A stretch of 64,000 nucleotides of DNA, from NCBI RefSeq assembly GCF_029952525.1, contig NZ_JASAOF010000002.1, positions 186,001-250,000 of the forward strand. The letters run 5' to 3'. A program made the translations under genes and the position numbers. The notes under the pieces are model-generated. The model made no database searches. It was not told where the DNA came from and saw only the letters and a list, made by a program, of their open reading frames with translations. This DNA is from Saccharopolyspora ipomoeae (GTDB lineage Bacteria > Actinomycetota > Actinomycetes > Mycobacteriales > Pseudonocardiaceae). This document shows positions 1-8,354 of this stretch, in pieces (within the stretch, counting starts at the first letter, position 1; each line of letters starts with the position of its first letter).

Positions 1-28
1 GCAGTTCGGCGAGTTGTGCGGTGTTCAT
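1..28 (-). CDS. 5' end of a gene cut by the window edge
   Basis: An ATG whose first base is at 28, read leftward, opens a frame beginning MNTAQLAEL and leaves the window after nine codons. A GAGGGGG ribosome-binding site sits about 10 nt upstream. It follows the GntR gene on the same strand and so probably belongs to the same transcription unit. The start resembles RraA/HMG-aldolase-like proteins, which often accompany tricarboxylate transporters, but nine residues cannot establish that. Confidence 0.45.
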
Positions 29-124
29 CGAGTGACGGCCCCCTCAGTCCGTGCGGCTCACCGACCAGTTTGGCGGCCCGCAGGCGAAAACGCCCCCCGA
101 TGCCGGGAAATCGTCACGACCGGG

Positions 125-988
125 TTATCCGAGCCGCGTCTTGCGCTCCCGCACCTCGTCGAGGTGGCCGCGCAGGTACTCGGCCGCGCGCTCGCGCTCC
201 CCGGACTCCAGCAGGTCGAGCAGTTCCAGGTGCTCGCGGGCCTGGTGCACCAAGCGCTGCCGGTCGGCCTGGTGGCGGTACTCCACCAGGCGACGCACGC
301 GGTTGACCCGGCGCACCGACTCCAGCAGGTAGGTGTTGCCCGCGCAACCCACCAGCATCTCGTGGAACTCGGCGTTGACCCGGAACAGCTCGCCGCGCGG
401 CAGCAGCAGCGCGTCACCGCGCAGCAGCGTCTCCTGCTGCTTGCGGTGCAGCGCGAAGGTCTCGGCGTCGACGGTGAAGCCGGGTTCGAGCAGCGCCGCC
501 GGTTCGACGATCATGCGGAACCGGTAGCTCTGGTCGTGCGCCTCGGCGGTCGAGAGCACCTGCTGGAACTCCCAGCCCCGGCCGGAGCGGCGTCGGATCA
601 GGTCCTCGCGCTCCATGCGGGCCAGCACCCGCTCGGCCTGCCGGGGGCTCAGGTCGTAGCTGCGGGCGACGTCGGCGGTGGTGAACTCGTCGGCGAACCG
701 GCCGGTGAGGTAGTCGTCGCCGAGGCTGAAGTAGGCGCGCTCCTCGACGTCGTCGTCGGCGGAGAGCTCGACGTGGGCGAGTTCGGAGGCCGAGCGGTTC
801 AGGAAGTAGCCGCGGTTGGGCTCGCGCACCAGCAGCCCGAGCTCGGCCAGGTAGGCGAGCGCCTTGCGGACCGGCGAGCGGGAGACGTCCAGCGAGTCGG
901 CCACCCACTGCTCGCGCACGTGCGCGCCCCGGTCCAGCTCGGCTCGCCGGACCAGGTCGATGACCTGCATCGCGATGGTGGGCGCCAT
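125..988 (-). CDS. GntR-family (FCD) transcriptional regulator
   Basis: A 287-residue DNA-binding regulator, probably the local repressor of the tricarboxylate transport genes it follows. Residues 1-65 form a GntR winged helix (VADSLDVSRSPVRKAL). Residues about 85-145 look like a second winged helix (ADVARSYDLSPRQAERVL), which is unusual. The C-terminal half is an FCD-type helical ligand domain with the metal-ligand-like FHEMLVGCAGN and REHLELL segments. I chose the ATG at 988 because AGGAGGGA lies just upstream; an in-frame ATG at 1018 lacks one. The effector is not visible but is likely a di- or tricarboxylate, from context. Confidence 0.85.
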   Translation of the reverse strand: MAPTIAMQVIDLVRRAELDRGAHVREQWVADSLDVSRSPVRKALAYLAELGLLVREPNRGYFLNRSASELAHVELSADDDVEERAYFSLGDDYLTGRFADEFTTADVARSYDLSPRQAERVLARMEREDLIRRRSGRGWEFQQVLSTAEAHDQSYRFRMIVEPAALLEPGFTVDAETFALHRKQQETLLRGDALLLPRGELFRVNAEFHEMLVGCAGNTYLLESVRRVNRVRRLVEYRHQADRQRLVHQAREHLELLDLLESGERERAAEYLRGHLDEVRERKTRLG

Positions 989-1061
989 GCCTTCCCTCCT
1001 GTGGCTTCGTGCCGCCATGCTAGCCGCGCCGCCGCGGGGGGCCGCGACGGCGCGGCCGAGC

Positions 1062-2558
1062 TCACGCGGTCTTCGCGCGGCGGCGCAGCAGCAGGGTCAC
1101 CACCACGGCCGCGGCCAGCACGGCGTAGAGGGCGGCGGCGATCGGGCTGCTGATCAGCACCGTCGGATCGCCCTGACCCAGTGCCATCGCGCGGCGCAGC
1201 TCCCGTTCGGCCAGCGGCCCGAGGATCACCCCGATCAGCACCGGTGCCAGCGGAACTCCGTTGCGGCGCAGCAGGAAGCTGAGCAGGCCCACCGCGTAGA
1301 CCAGGATCACGTCGGAGATCGCCAGCTTCGCCGCGTAGGCGCCGAGCGTGGCGAAGACCGCGATCGAGGCGTAGAGGTAGTGCTGCGGGATCTTCAGCAG
1401 CCGCGCCCACACCGGGGCGAACGGCAGGTTGAGCGCCAGCAGCAGCACGTTGCCGATGAACAGGCTCGCCAGCAGGGCCCACACCAGCTCGCCCTCGTCG
1501 GAGAACAGCAGCGGACCCGGCTGCATCCCGTACTGCTGGAAGGCGCCGAGCATGACCGCCGTGGTCGCCGAGGTCGGCAGACCCAGCCCGAGCAGCGGCA
1601 CCAGCGAGACGGCAGTGGTGGAGTTGTTGGCGGCCTCCGGTGCGGCCACGCCCTCGATCGCGCCCGCGCCGAACTCCGAGCGTCCGCGCCGCGCGGCCAA
1701 CCGGCGCTCCAGGCCCAGCGACAGGAACGTGGGGATTTCCGAGCCACCGGCGGGGATCGCGCCGAACGGCAGCCCGATGCCGGTGCCGCGCAACCACGGC
1801 AGCAGCGACCGCCGCACGTCCGAGCGGCCCAGCCAGGGCTTGCCGGTGCTGATGTCCTGCAGGCGCTGGGAATCGCGGCCGCGCGCGGCCACGTGCAGCA
1901 CCTCGCCGATCGCGAGCATGCCGACGGTCACCACGACGACGCTGATGCCGTCGAGCAGCGCGTCGGAACCGAGCGTGTACCGGGCAACGCCGGTCTGCTG
2001 GTCGATGCCCACGACTCCGAGCGCCAGGCCGAGACCCAGCGCGGTGAGCCCGCGCACCGCCGAGTCGGCGACCACCGCGGCGGTGGCCACGAACGCGAAC
2101 ACGGCGAGCGCGAAGTACTCGGCCGGGCCGAAGCGCAGCGCGAAGTCCACCAGGTAGGGGGCGCAGAACACGACCGCCACGCAGGCGATGGTGCCGCCGA
2201 CGAACGAGCCGATCGCGGCGGTGGCCAGCGCTTGCGGGGCACGGCCCTTTCGAGCCATGAGGAAACCCTCGAACGCGGTGGCCATCGACGACGACTGACC
2301 GGGGGTGTTGAGCAGGATCGCGGTGGTGGATCCGCCGAACTGGCCGCCGAAGTAGACCCCGGCGAGCATGATGAACGCGCCGGTGGGTTCGAGCTTGAAC
2401 GTCAGCGGCACCAGCATCGCCACCGCCATCGAGCTGCCCAAACCCGGCAGCACGCCCACTGCCGTGCCCAGCACGACGCCGATCAGGCACAGCAGCAGGT
2501 TCAGCGGGGTGAGGGCGTCGGCGAATCCGGCCAGCAACTGGCCGAAGGTCTCGGTCAC
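1062..2558 (-). CDS. tctA: TctA family large membrane subunit of a tripartite tricarboxylate transporter
   Basis: A 498-residue polytopic membrane protein, the usual TctA length. It is the large transport subunit that takes up citrate-like acids with a TctB small subunit and a TctC periplasmic-type binding protein. The family signature is clear near the N-terminus: [18 protein letters not shown], then [21 protein letters not shown]. The gene starts with GTG at 2558; this GTGA overlaps the tctB stop, so translation is probably coupled. The C-terminus ends in a basic cytoplasmic tail (LLRRRAKTA). It follows tctC and tctB in the standard order. Confidence 0.92.
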   Translation of the reverse strand: MTETFGQLLAGFADALTPLNLLLCLIGVVLGTAVGVLPGLGSSMAVAMLVPLTFKLEPTGAFIMLAGVYFGGQFGGSTTAILLNTPGQSSSMATAFEGFLMARKGRAPQALATAAIGSFVGGTIACVAVVFCAPYLVDFALRFGPAEYFALAVFAFVATAAVVADSAVRGLTALGLGLALGVVGIDQQTGVARYTLGSDALLDGISVVVVTVGMLAIGEVLHVAARGRDSQRLQDISTGKPWLGRSDVRRSLLPWLRGTGIGLPFGAIPAGGSEIPTFLSLGLERRLAARRGRSEFGAGAIEGVAAPEAANNSTTAVSLVPLLGLGLPTSATTAVMLGAFQQYGMQPGPLLFSDEGELVWALLASLFIGNVLLLALNLPFAPVWARLLKIPQHYLYASIAVFATLGAYAAKLAISDVILVYAVGLLSFLLRRNGVPLAPVLIGVILGPLAERELRRAMALGQGDPTVLISSPIAAALYAVLAAAVVVTLLLRRRAKTA

Positions 2559-3022
2559 GACGCCTCCAGCAGCAGTCCGACGGGCAGGGACACGCCGAGC
2601 CCGGCGGAGAAGCCGAACTGCACGGCGCAGGAGAACACCGCGGCGACGCCGAGGTCGAACAGCGCCCGGGTGCTGCCGACCGCCCGCGCGATGCCCCAGA
2701 ACAGGGCGATCCCGGCGGGAATCCAGCCGACGAGCCACAGCAGCACGACGTGCGCGGCCAGCGTGGCCACCACGAGACCGAAAGACCGCCACTCCGAACC
2801 GGTCTCGGTCGCCGGGGTGGAGCGGTCGAACAGCAGCAGGACGCCGAGTACCAGCAGCGCGCCGCCGACGCCGATCGGGAACCACTGCGGGCCGAGGTAG
2901 CCGATGTTGAGCGGCAGGTCCAGGCCGAACCCGCCGAGGACCAGTCCGGCGCCGACGAGCAGGACCAGCGCGGGCAGCACGAGTCGGCCCAGGTCGCGGG
3001 CCGGTGGTGCCGTTGTCGTCAT
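2555..3022 (-). CDS. tctB: TctB family small membrane subunit
   Basis: A 155-residue protein with four predicted hydrophobic segments, matching the TctB small subunit of the tripartite tricarboxylate transporter. It starts at the ATG at 3022, which overlaps the end of tctC as ATGA, and it ends inside the tctA start as GTGA. Such double coupling is typical of these operons. Sequence similarity in TctB proteins is weak, so the call rests on size, topology and position between tctC and tctA. Confidence 0.85.
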   Translation of the reverse strand: MTTTAPPARDLGRLVLPALVLLVGAGLVLGGFGLDLPLNIGYLGPQWFPIGVGGALLVLGVLLLFDRSTPATETGSEWRSFGLVVATLAAHVVLLWLVGWIPAGIALFWGIARAVGSTRALFDLGVAAVFSCAVQFGFSAGLGVSLPVGLLLEAS

Positions 3023-4014
3023 GACAGCCCCAATCTCGAGGTGATGGCGCGGACGTTCTCGGTGTCCTGACGCAGGAACCGCTGGAACTCCGGACCGGTT
3101 TGGAAGGCGTCGATCCAGTTGTTGCGCTCCAGCGCGTCCCGCCACTGCGGGGTGGCGGTCAGCTCGCGGACGTAGTCCTGGATCCGCTCCTCGTCGGCCT
3201 CGTCGAGACCGGGCGCGGCGGTCAGGCCGCGCCAGTTCGACATCGCGATGTCGATGCCCTGCTCGCGCAACGTGGGTGTGCCCGGGAGGTCGCCGGAGCG
3301 CTCGGGTGCGCCGACACCGAGAGCGCGCAGCTCGCCGGTCTCGACCTAGTCGCTGATCTCGTTGGTGTTGGCCACGCCGACGTCGAGGTGCCCGCCGAGC
3401 AGCGAGGCCACCATCTCCCCACCGCCGGAGTGGGCGATGTAGTTGAGGTCCGACGGCCCGACCCCGGCCGCGCCCGCCAGCGACCCGGCCAGCAGGTGGT
3501 CGAGGCTGCCGATCGAGCCGCCGCCGACGGCCACGGCCCCGGGATCGGTGCGCCAGCGCTGCACGAGGTCGGCGGTGGTGCGCAGCGGCGAGTTCGCGGG
3601 CACCACGATCGCGTCGAAGTCCTCGGTGATCTTGGCGATCGGGGTGGTGTCCTGGACGGTGGCGGGGGAGCCGTTGATCTCGACCGCGCCGAGCATGGTC
3701 GTGCCGGTGAGCATCAGCGTGTTGGTGTCGCCGGGCTGGTTGACCAGGCGCGCCAGTCCGATGGTGCCGCCGGCCCCTTCGACGTTGAGGACCTCGCCGG
3801 TGCCGGTGAGGTCGTTGGCCTGGGCGGCGTTCTGGAGTTCGCGGGCGGTGGTGTCCCAGCCGCCGCCGGGCGCGGCGGGGGCGATGATCCGCAGCTTGTC
3901 GTGCATCCCGGCGCTGGGCCGGGCGGCCTCGTACGCCTCGCCGACACCGGCGCCGACCAGCAGCAGGCTCGCCGCCGCGACACCGATGCGGGCGAGGGTT
4001 CGGCGGGCGGTCAC
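3019..4014 (-). pseudogene. tctC: tctC substrate-binding protein gene interrupted by an in-frame amber codon
   Basis: A Bug/TctC-type extracytoplasmic solute receptor gene. The N-terminus has a signal peptide (RIGVAAASLLLVGAGVGEA), then IIAPAAPGGGWDTTAR, the family's ligand-loop signature. After ANTNEISD comes TAG (3346-3348). The same frame then continues without a break through VETGELRALG, PTLREQGIDIAMSNWRG and a normal C-terminus to 3019. Without the stop the protein would be 331 residues, the usual length. Relatives tend to have Gln or a similar residue there, so a single CAG to TAG change explains it. The GTG start at 4014 has AGGAGG 7 nt upstream. The gene is either inactivated, giving a 222-residue fragment, or read through by a suppressor. 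Confidence 0.85.
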
Positions 4015-4070
4015 GCCACCACCTCCTGGCCGGGGGTGGGATGCCGGGAACGATCCGCGCTGATCGTCAT
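4011..4070 (-). CDS. possible 19-codon leader ORF overlapping the tctC start
   Basis: A short open frame, MTISADRSRHPTPGQEVVA, has GAGGAG upstream of its ATG. Its TGA overlaps the tctC GTG as GTGA, and it lies between the tct promoter and tctC. This arrangement would allow translational coupling. I see no run of regulatory codons and no homologue that I recognise, so it may be chance. Confidence 0.25.
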   Translation of the reverse strand: MTISADRSRHPTPGQEVVA

Positions 4071-4117
4071 GCTCCGCTCCTCAAGTCGGGAGAGATTGTC
4101 GCGAAGTGCGGAACGGA

Positions 4118-4147
4118 ACAATACGAAGGTCGTCAGCACGAAGTCAA
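4118..4147 (-). promoter_or_regulatory. sigma-70-like promoter of the tct operon
   Basis: On the minus strand TTGACT (4147-4142) and TATTGT (4123-4118) are separated by 18 nt. They lie about 50-80 nt before the first tct reading frame. It is the best promoter-like pair on this strand of the AT-richer divergent gap. Confidence 0.5.
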
Positions 4148-4160
4148 CAGCCTTCCAGCA

Positions 4161-4191
4161 TTGATTGTTCGAATAAGCATGTTGATACAAT
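4161..4191 (+). promoter_or_regulatory. aconitase promoter and candidate GntR operator; leaderless start
   Basis: TACAAT at 4186-4191 is a good -10 box and ends only 6 nt before the ATG at 4198, so the transcript would start at or next to the start codon. TTGATT at 4161 is a possible -35 (19-nt spacing). No ribosome-binding site precedes the ATG. The interval also carries ATTGT (4164-4168) and ACAAT (4187-4191) as inverted arms, a plausible binding site for the nearby GntR protein. Confidence 0.45.
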
Positions 4192-4197
4192 TGACTC

Positions 4198-6846
4198 ATG
4201 GTCTCGACGTTCCCCCAGGTCACGCTCGCCGCAGGCGGGCGGTCGCACCGGTACCTGCCGCTGTCCCACCTGCTGCCGCACGACCGGCTCGCCGCGATCC
4301 CCTACGCCGCGCGGATCCTGCTGGAGAACGTCGCGCGGCGGGCCCCGGAGGTGCTGCCCGCGGCGCTGGAGCGCGCCACCGGGCGCGGCCCGGACTGCGA
4401 GATCCCCGTGCACCCGAACCGGATCATGCTGCACGACACGACCTGCCTGCCCGCTCTCGCCGACTTCGCCGGGATGCGCGACGCGGTGGCCGAGCTCGGT
4501 GGCGACCCGGCCGCCGTCGGGCCGACCATCCCGGTGGACCTGACCGTCGACCACTCGGTGATCGTCGAGGACTACGGCACGCGAACGGCCCTGGAGAACA
4601 ACCTCGCCATCGACTTCCGCCGCAACCGCGAGCGGTACGAGTTCATCAAGTGGGCTCAGGGGAGCCTGCAGAACTTCCGGGTCGTGCCCCCGGCGACCGG
4701 CATCATCCACCAGGTCAACATGGAATCGCTGGCCCGCGTGGTGTGGGACGACGACGGCGTGCTGCACCCCGACCTGCTGGTGGCCACCGACAGCCACACC
4801 CCGATGATCAACGCGCTCGGCGTGGTCGGCTGGGGCGTCGGCGGGCTGCAGGCCCAGGCGGCGATGGTCGGCGAACCCGTCGTCATCCCGTTCCCGAAGG
4901 TCGTGGGCGTGCGCCTGCTCGGACGGCTGCGGCCGGGTGTCACCGCCACCGACCTCGCCCTGACCGTCACCGAGCTGCTGCGCGCGCACGGTGTGGTCGA
5001 CAAGTTCGTCGAATTCGTCGGGCCGGGCGCCCTGCAGCTGGGGTGGGCCGCGCGGGCGGCGGTGGCGAACATGGCCCCCGAGTACGGCGCGACCTGCGCG
5101 TTCTTCCCGTTCGACGACGAGACGCTGCGCTACCTGGAGCTCACCGCCCGCGAACCCGAGCACCGCGAGGTCGTCGCCGCCTACCTGCGCGCCCAGGGGC
5201 TGTTCCGCGACGCCGACTCGCCGGAACCGGACTACGACGAGGAGCTGGAGCTCGACCTCGACGCGGTCGAGCCGAGCATGGCCGGCCCCCGGCTGCCGCA
5301 CCAGCGCGTCCCGCTGTCGCAGGTGCCCGCCTCCTTCCGCGCCGAGGTGGGCGAAACCGGCTCCGCAGCAGGAGGTTTTGACGAGGAGGTGCCCGCCGGG
5401 GCGGTGGCGATCGCCTCGATCACCAGCTGCACCAACACCGCCAACCCCGACCTGATGGTGCAGGCCGGGCTGCTGGCGCGGCGGGCCGCCGAGCGCGGGC
5501 TGACCAGCAAGCCGTGGGTCAAGACCTCGCTGTCGCCCGGTTCCCGGGTGGTCGCCGACTACCTGGAGCGCGCGGGCCTGCTGGACCCGCTGCGCGCCTT
5601 GGGTTTCGACATCGCCGGGTTCGGCTGCATGACCTGCATCGGCAACTCCGGAGCGCTGCACCCGCGGATCTCGGAGCTGGTCGACGACGGGTTCACCCCG
5701 ACGGCGGTGATCTCCGGCAACCGCAACTTCGGCGGCCGCATCAACCCCCAGGTCTCGCTCGCCTACCTCGCCTCACCGCCGCTGGTGGTCGCCTACGCCC
5801 TGGCCGGAACGGTGCTGCACGACCTCGACACCCCGCTGGGCACCGACGGGGACGGGGAGCCGGTGCACCTGCGGGACCTGTGGCCCTCCGACGAGGAGGT
5901 CGCCCGAGTCGTCGCCGAGTCCGTGGCGCCGGGGATGTTCCGCGCCAACACCGCGGACCTGCGCACCGGGACCCGGCACTGGCGGGAACTCCCGACCTCC
6001 GGGGGCGTGCTCTACGACTGGGACCCGGACTCGACCTACATCCGCCGCCCGCCCTACCTCACCGGCCTGCCGGCCGAACCGGAACCGCGCCAGGAGATCA
6101 CTGGCGCGCGGGTCCTGCTGCTGCTCGGCGACGACGTGACCACCGACCACATCTCCCCGGCCGGGGCGATCCCGCCCGACAGCGCCGCCGGGCATTACCT
6201 GCGGGACCGGGGCGTCGAGGTGCGCGACCTCAACCAGTACTCGACCCGGCGCAGCAACCACGAGGTGATGCTGCGCGGCGGTTTCACCAACCCCACCACC
6301 CGGAACCTGCTGATCGACGGTGAGCAGCGGGGCGCGGGCGAGCAGCGGGGCGCGCTGGCCCGCGCCGCCGACGGCCGCGCGCTGCCGGTGCACGAGGCCG
6401 CCGGGACCTACCGGGTTCCGCTCGTGGTGGTGGCCGGTCGCAACTACGGCGCCGGGTCGAGCCGCGATTGGGCCGCGAAGGTCCAGGCGCTGCTGGGGGT
6501 CCGGGCGGTGATCGCCGAGAGCTTCGAGCGCATCCACCGCAGCAACCTCATCGGCATGGGCGTCCTGCCGCTGCAGCTCCCTCCGGGCACCACCGCGGGC
6601 GACCTGGCGCTGACGGGGGACGAGGAACTGGTGATCGCCGGGCTGGAGGACCTCAGCGTCGGCCTGAACCCGGTGCGGCTGACGATCAACGCCACCGCCT
6701 CGTGGGAGCTGTCGCTGCGCCTGGACACCCGCAACGAGATCGACTACCTCACCCACGGCGGCACCCTGCCGCACGTGGTGCGCCGGGTTCTCGGTCAGAG
6801 GTCCAGCACTAGCCGGTCGGACAGGGACCGCGACACGCAGGGGTAG
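4198..6846 (+). CDS. acnA: aconitate hydratase family protein (AcnA type)
   Basis: An 882-residue iron-sulfur hydratase that interconverts citrate, cis-aconitate and isocitrate, or a close analogue such as a 2-methyl derivative. The three cluster cysteines are Cys411 (SITSCTNTANPD), Cys477 and Cys480 (GFGCMTCIGNSG). The substrate-loop motif YGAGSSRDWAAK lies in the C-terminal swivel domain. The last 17 residues, after RRVLG, are out of family and overlap the convergent reductase gene by 52 nt. It is divergent from the tricarboxylate transporter, which suggests that the imported acid is its substrate. An AcnD-like role cannot be excluded. Confidence 0.9.
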   Translation: MVSTFPQVTLAAGGRSHRYLPLSHLLPHDRLAAIPYAARILLENVARRAPEVLPAALERATGRGPDCEIPVHPNRIMLHDTTCLPALADFAGMRDAVAELGGDPAAVGPTIPVDLTVDHSVIVEDYGTRTALENNLAIDFRRNRERYEFIKWAQGSLQNFRVVPPATGIIHQVNMESLARVVWDDDGVLHPDLLVATDSHTPMINALGVVGWGVGGLQAQAAMVGEPVVIPFPKVVGVRLLGRLRPGVTATDLALTVTELLRAHGVVDKFVEFVGPGALQLGWAARAAVANMAPEYGATCAFFPFDDETLRYLELTAREPEHREVVAAYLRAQGLFRDADSPEPDYDEELELDLDAVEPSMAGPRLPHQRVPLSQVPASFRAEVGETGSAAGGFDEEVPAGAVAIASITSCTNTANPDLMVQAGLLARRAAERGLTSKPWVKTSLSPGSRVVADYLERAGLLDPLRALGFDIAGFGCMTCIGNSGALHPRISELVDDGFTPTAVISGNRNFGGRINPQVSLAYLASPPLVVAYALAGTVLHDLDTPLGTDGDGEPVHLRDLWPSDEEVARVVAESVAPGMFRANTADLRTGTRHWRELPTSGGVLYDWDPDSTYIRRPPYLTGLPAEPEPRQEITGARVLLLLGDDVTTDHISPAGAIPPDSAAGHYLRDRGVEVRDLNQYSTRRSNHEVMLRGGFTNPTTRNLLIDGEQRGAGEQRGALARAADGRALPVHEAAGTYRVPLVVVAGRNYGAGSSRDWAAKVQALLGVRAVIAESFERIHRSNLIGMGVLPLQLPPGTTAGDLALTGDEELVIAGLEDLSVGLNPVRLTINATASWELSLRLDTRNEIDYLTHGGTLPHVVRRVLGQRSSTSRSDRDRDTQG

Positions 6847-7673
6847 AGCCGTCCCCCGGCGGCGCCGACCTCGTCGCGGTGGTCCGGTTCCCCGTCGAGG
6901 TAGCGCAGTTCGCAGCTGCCGCACACGCCCTCGCGGCAGCCGGAGGCGACCGGCATCCCGGCGATGCGCAGCGCTTCCAGCAGCGTGTCGCCGGGTTCGA
7001 CCGGGACCGTCCTGCCGGACCGCGCGCAGACCGCCTCGAACGCGGTGTTCGGCGCGAAAGTCCTGGTGCGGGGCCGGAACCGCTCCACGTGCAGCCGCTC
7101 GGCCGGGAACACCTCCTCGGCCTCAGCCAGCATCGGTTCCGGCCCGCAGCAGTACACCACCGCCTCCGGTCCGAGCTCGGCGGCGAGTGCGGGCAGGTCC
7201 GGGCGCTCGAACCGGACCCGATCGCCGTGCTCGCGCCGCAGCTCCTCGGCGAAGGGCAGCGACCGTCCCGCGTGGACCAACCGCACGTCGGACCCCGAGG
7301 CCGCGGCGGCGTTGAGCATCGGCAGGAGCGGCGTGATGCCGATGCCTCCGGCCACGAACAGGTGCTCCCGCGCTTCGACGAGTGGGAAGGTGTTGCGCGG
7401 CAGGGAGATCTGCACGGTCCGGCCGGGCCGCAGGTGGTCGTGGACGTACTCCGAGCCGCCCCGGCTGAGCCGCTCGCGTCGCACCGCGATCCGGTAGTCC
7501 GGGCCGTCCGGGTCGCCGCACAGCGAGTACTGGCGGGTCAGCCAGTTCGGCAGCGTCAGGTCGATGTGCGCGCCCGGCTCCCACGCGGCCAAAGGTCCGC
7601 CGGTGCCGCGCAGGGTCAGCGCGACCACGCCGTCGGCGATGGGGGAGATGTCGTCGATGAGTGCCTTCTGCAC
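6795..7673 (-). CDS. phthalate-dioxygenase-reductase-type oxidoreductase (FMN, NAD, 2Fe-2S)
   Basis: A 292-residue one-component electron-transfer protein. An N-terminal flavin domain (WEPGAHIDLTL, RQYSLCGDP) is followed by an NAD-binding domain (FVAGGIGITPLLPM, CCGPEPML) and a C-terminal plant-type ferredoxin domain (CREGVCGSCELRYL plus a distal Cys). This is the VanB/PDR order. Such proteins pass electrons from NADH to Rieske or other oxygenases, but no oxygenase lies next to it. It starts 9 nt after the PNPOx-like gene on the same strand, so the two are probably cotranscribed. A paralogue sits at 56692-57741. Confidence 0.88.
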   Translation of the reverse strand: MQKALIDDISPIADGVVALTLRGTGGPLAAWEPGAHIDLTLPNWLTRQYSLCGDPDGPDYRIAVRRERLSRGGSEYVHDHLRPGRTVQISLPRNTFPLVEAREHLFVAGGIGITPLLPMLNAAAASGSDVRLVHAGRSLPFAEELRREHGDRVRFERPDLPALAAELGPEAVVYCCGPEPMLAEAEEVFPAERLHVERFRPRTRTFAPNTAFEAVCARSGRTVPVEPGDTLLEALRIAGMPVASGCREGVCGSCELRYLDGEPDHRDEVGAAGGRLYPCVSRSLSDRLVLDL

Positions 7674-7682
7674 CGGTGCCTC

Positions 7683-8306
7683 TCAGTAGAGCCGCTGGTA
7701 GCCGTGCTCCAGCATCGAGTTCAGGGTGTCGGGTTCGATGTCGAGGCCGAACTGGTCGGCGGCGATCTCGCCGGGCGACGGGATCTCCTCGGCGAGCGCC
7801 TGGCTCGCCGGGTCCCACAGCCGCGAGCGCAGCAGCGCGCGCCCGCAGTGCAGGAAGGCCTCCTCGACCCGCACCACGATCGCCAGCTGCGGCGTGCGCC
7901 CCTCGACCTGCATCCGGGCCAGGACCTCGGCGTCGTCGGTGGCGTGGGCGGACCCGTTGACCCGGGCGGTCTCCGGGAGCCCCGGGATGAAGAACAGCAG
8001 TCCCACACGGGGATTGGTGGCGAGGTTCTGGAAGGAGTCGGCGATCTGGTTGCCCGGGCGATCCGGGATGGCCAGCGTCGAGTCGTCGAGGACCTTCACG
8101 AAGCCGGGGTAGTCGCCGCGCGGCGAGCAGTCGGCGTTGCCCTGGGCGTCGGCGGTGGCCATCGACAGGAACGGCGAGTGCGCGATGAACCGCCGCAGGT
8201 GCTCGTCGAGCTCGGACTGCTTCTTGCCCCGCATCATCGCGTCCGGTTCGCCGATGCGGGCCCGGACCTCCTCGAACGGGACCTGCCGGGGTCGTTCCGG
8301 TGTCAT
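7683..8306 (-). CDS. pyridoxamine 5'-phosphate oxidase-like protein (MSMEG_1061 type)
   Basis: A 207-residue split-barrel flavin-binding protein. Visible family segments are FLSMATADAQGNADCSPRGD, PDRPGNQIADSFQNL and VGLLFFIPG. These proteins bind FMN or F420 and act on varied small molecules; the substrate is unknown. The ATG at 8306 has AGGAGGAG just upstream. It is first in a two-gene operon with the PDR-type reductase and diverges from an AraC gene. A second PNPOx/PDR/AraC set lies at 56.7-59.3 kb. Confidence 0.85.
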   Translation of the reverse strand: MTPERPRQVPFEEVRARIGEPDAMMRGKKQSELDEHLRRFIAHSPFLSMATADAQGNADCSPRGDYPGFVKVLDDSTLAIPDRPGNQIADSFQNLATNPRVGLLFFIPGLPETARVNGSAHATDDAEVLARMQVEGRTPQLAIVVRVEEAFLHCGRALLRSRLWDPASQALAEEIPSPGEIAADQFGLDIEPDTLNSMLEHGYQRLY

Positions 8307-8341
8307 GCGCTCCTCCTGGGTCGGCCTGGTGGACCCGACAG

Positions 8342-8347
8342 TAGGGT
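8342..8347 (+). promoter_or_regulatory. -10 box (TAGGGT) for a leaderless AraC transcript
   Basis: TAGGGT ends 7 nt before the GTG at 8355, and no ribosome-binding site is visible. This is the usual arrangement of leaderless actinobacterial genes. No convincing -35 box is seen. Confidence 0.4.
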
Positions 8348-8354
8348 GGCCGGT

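Noticed and set aside
864-2900. A 678-codon plus-strand ORF over tctA
   Set aside because: tctA on the minus strand has the family signature; the plus-strand product is low-complexity Arg/Gln/Gly-rich.
3346-3348. TAG in tctC as a pyrrolysine or other recoding signal
   Set aside because: No recoding structure or pyl gene is visible, and the position is not catalytic in this family; a point mutation is simpler.
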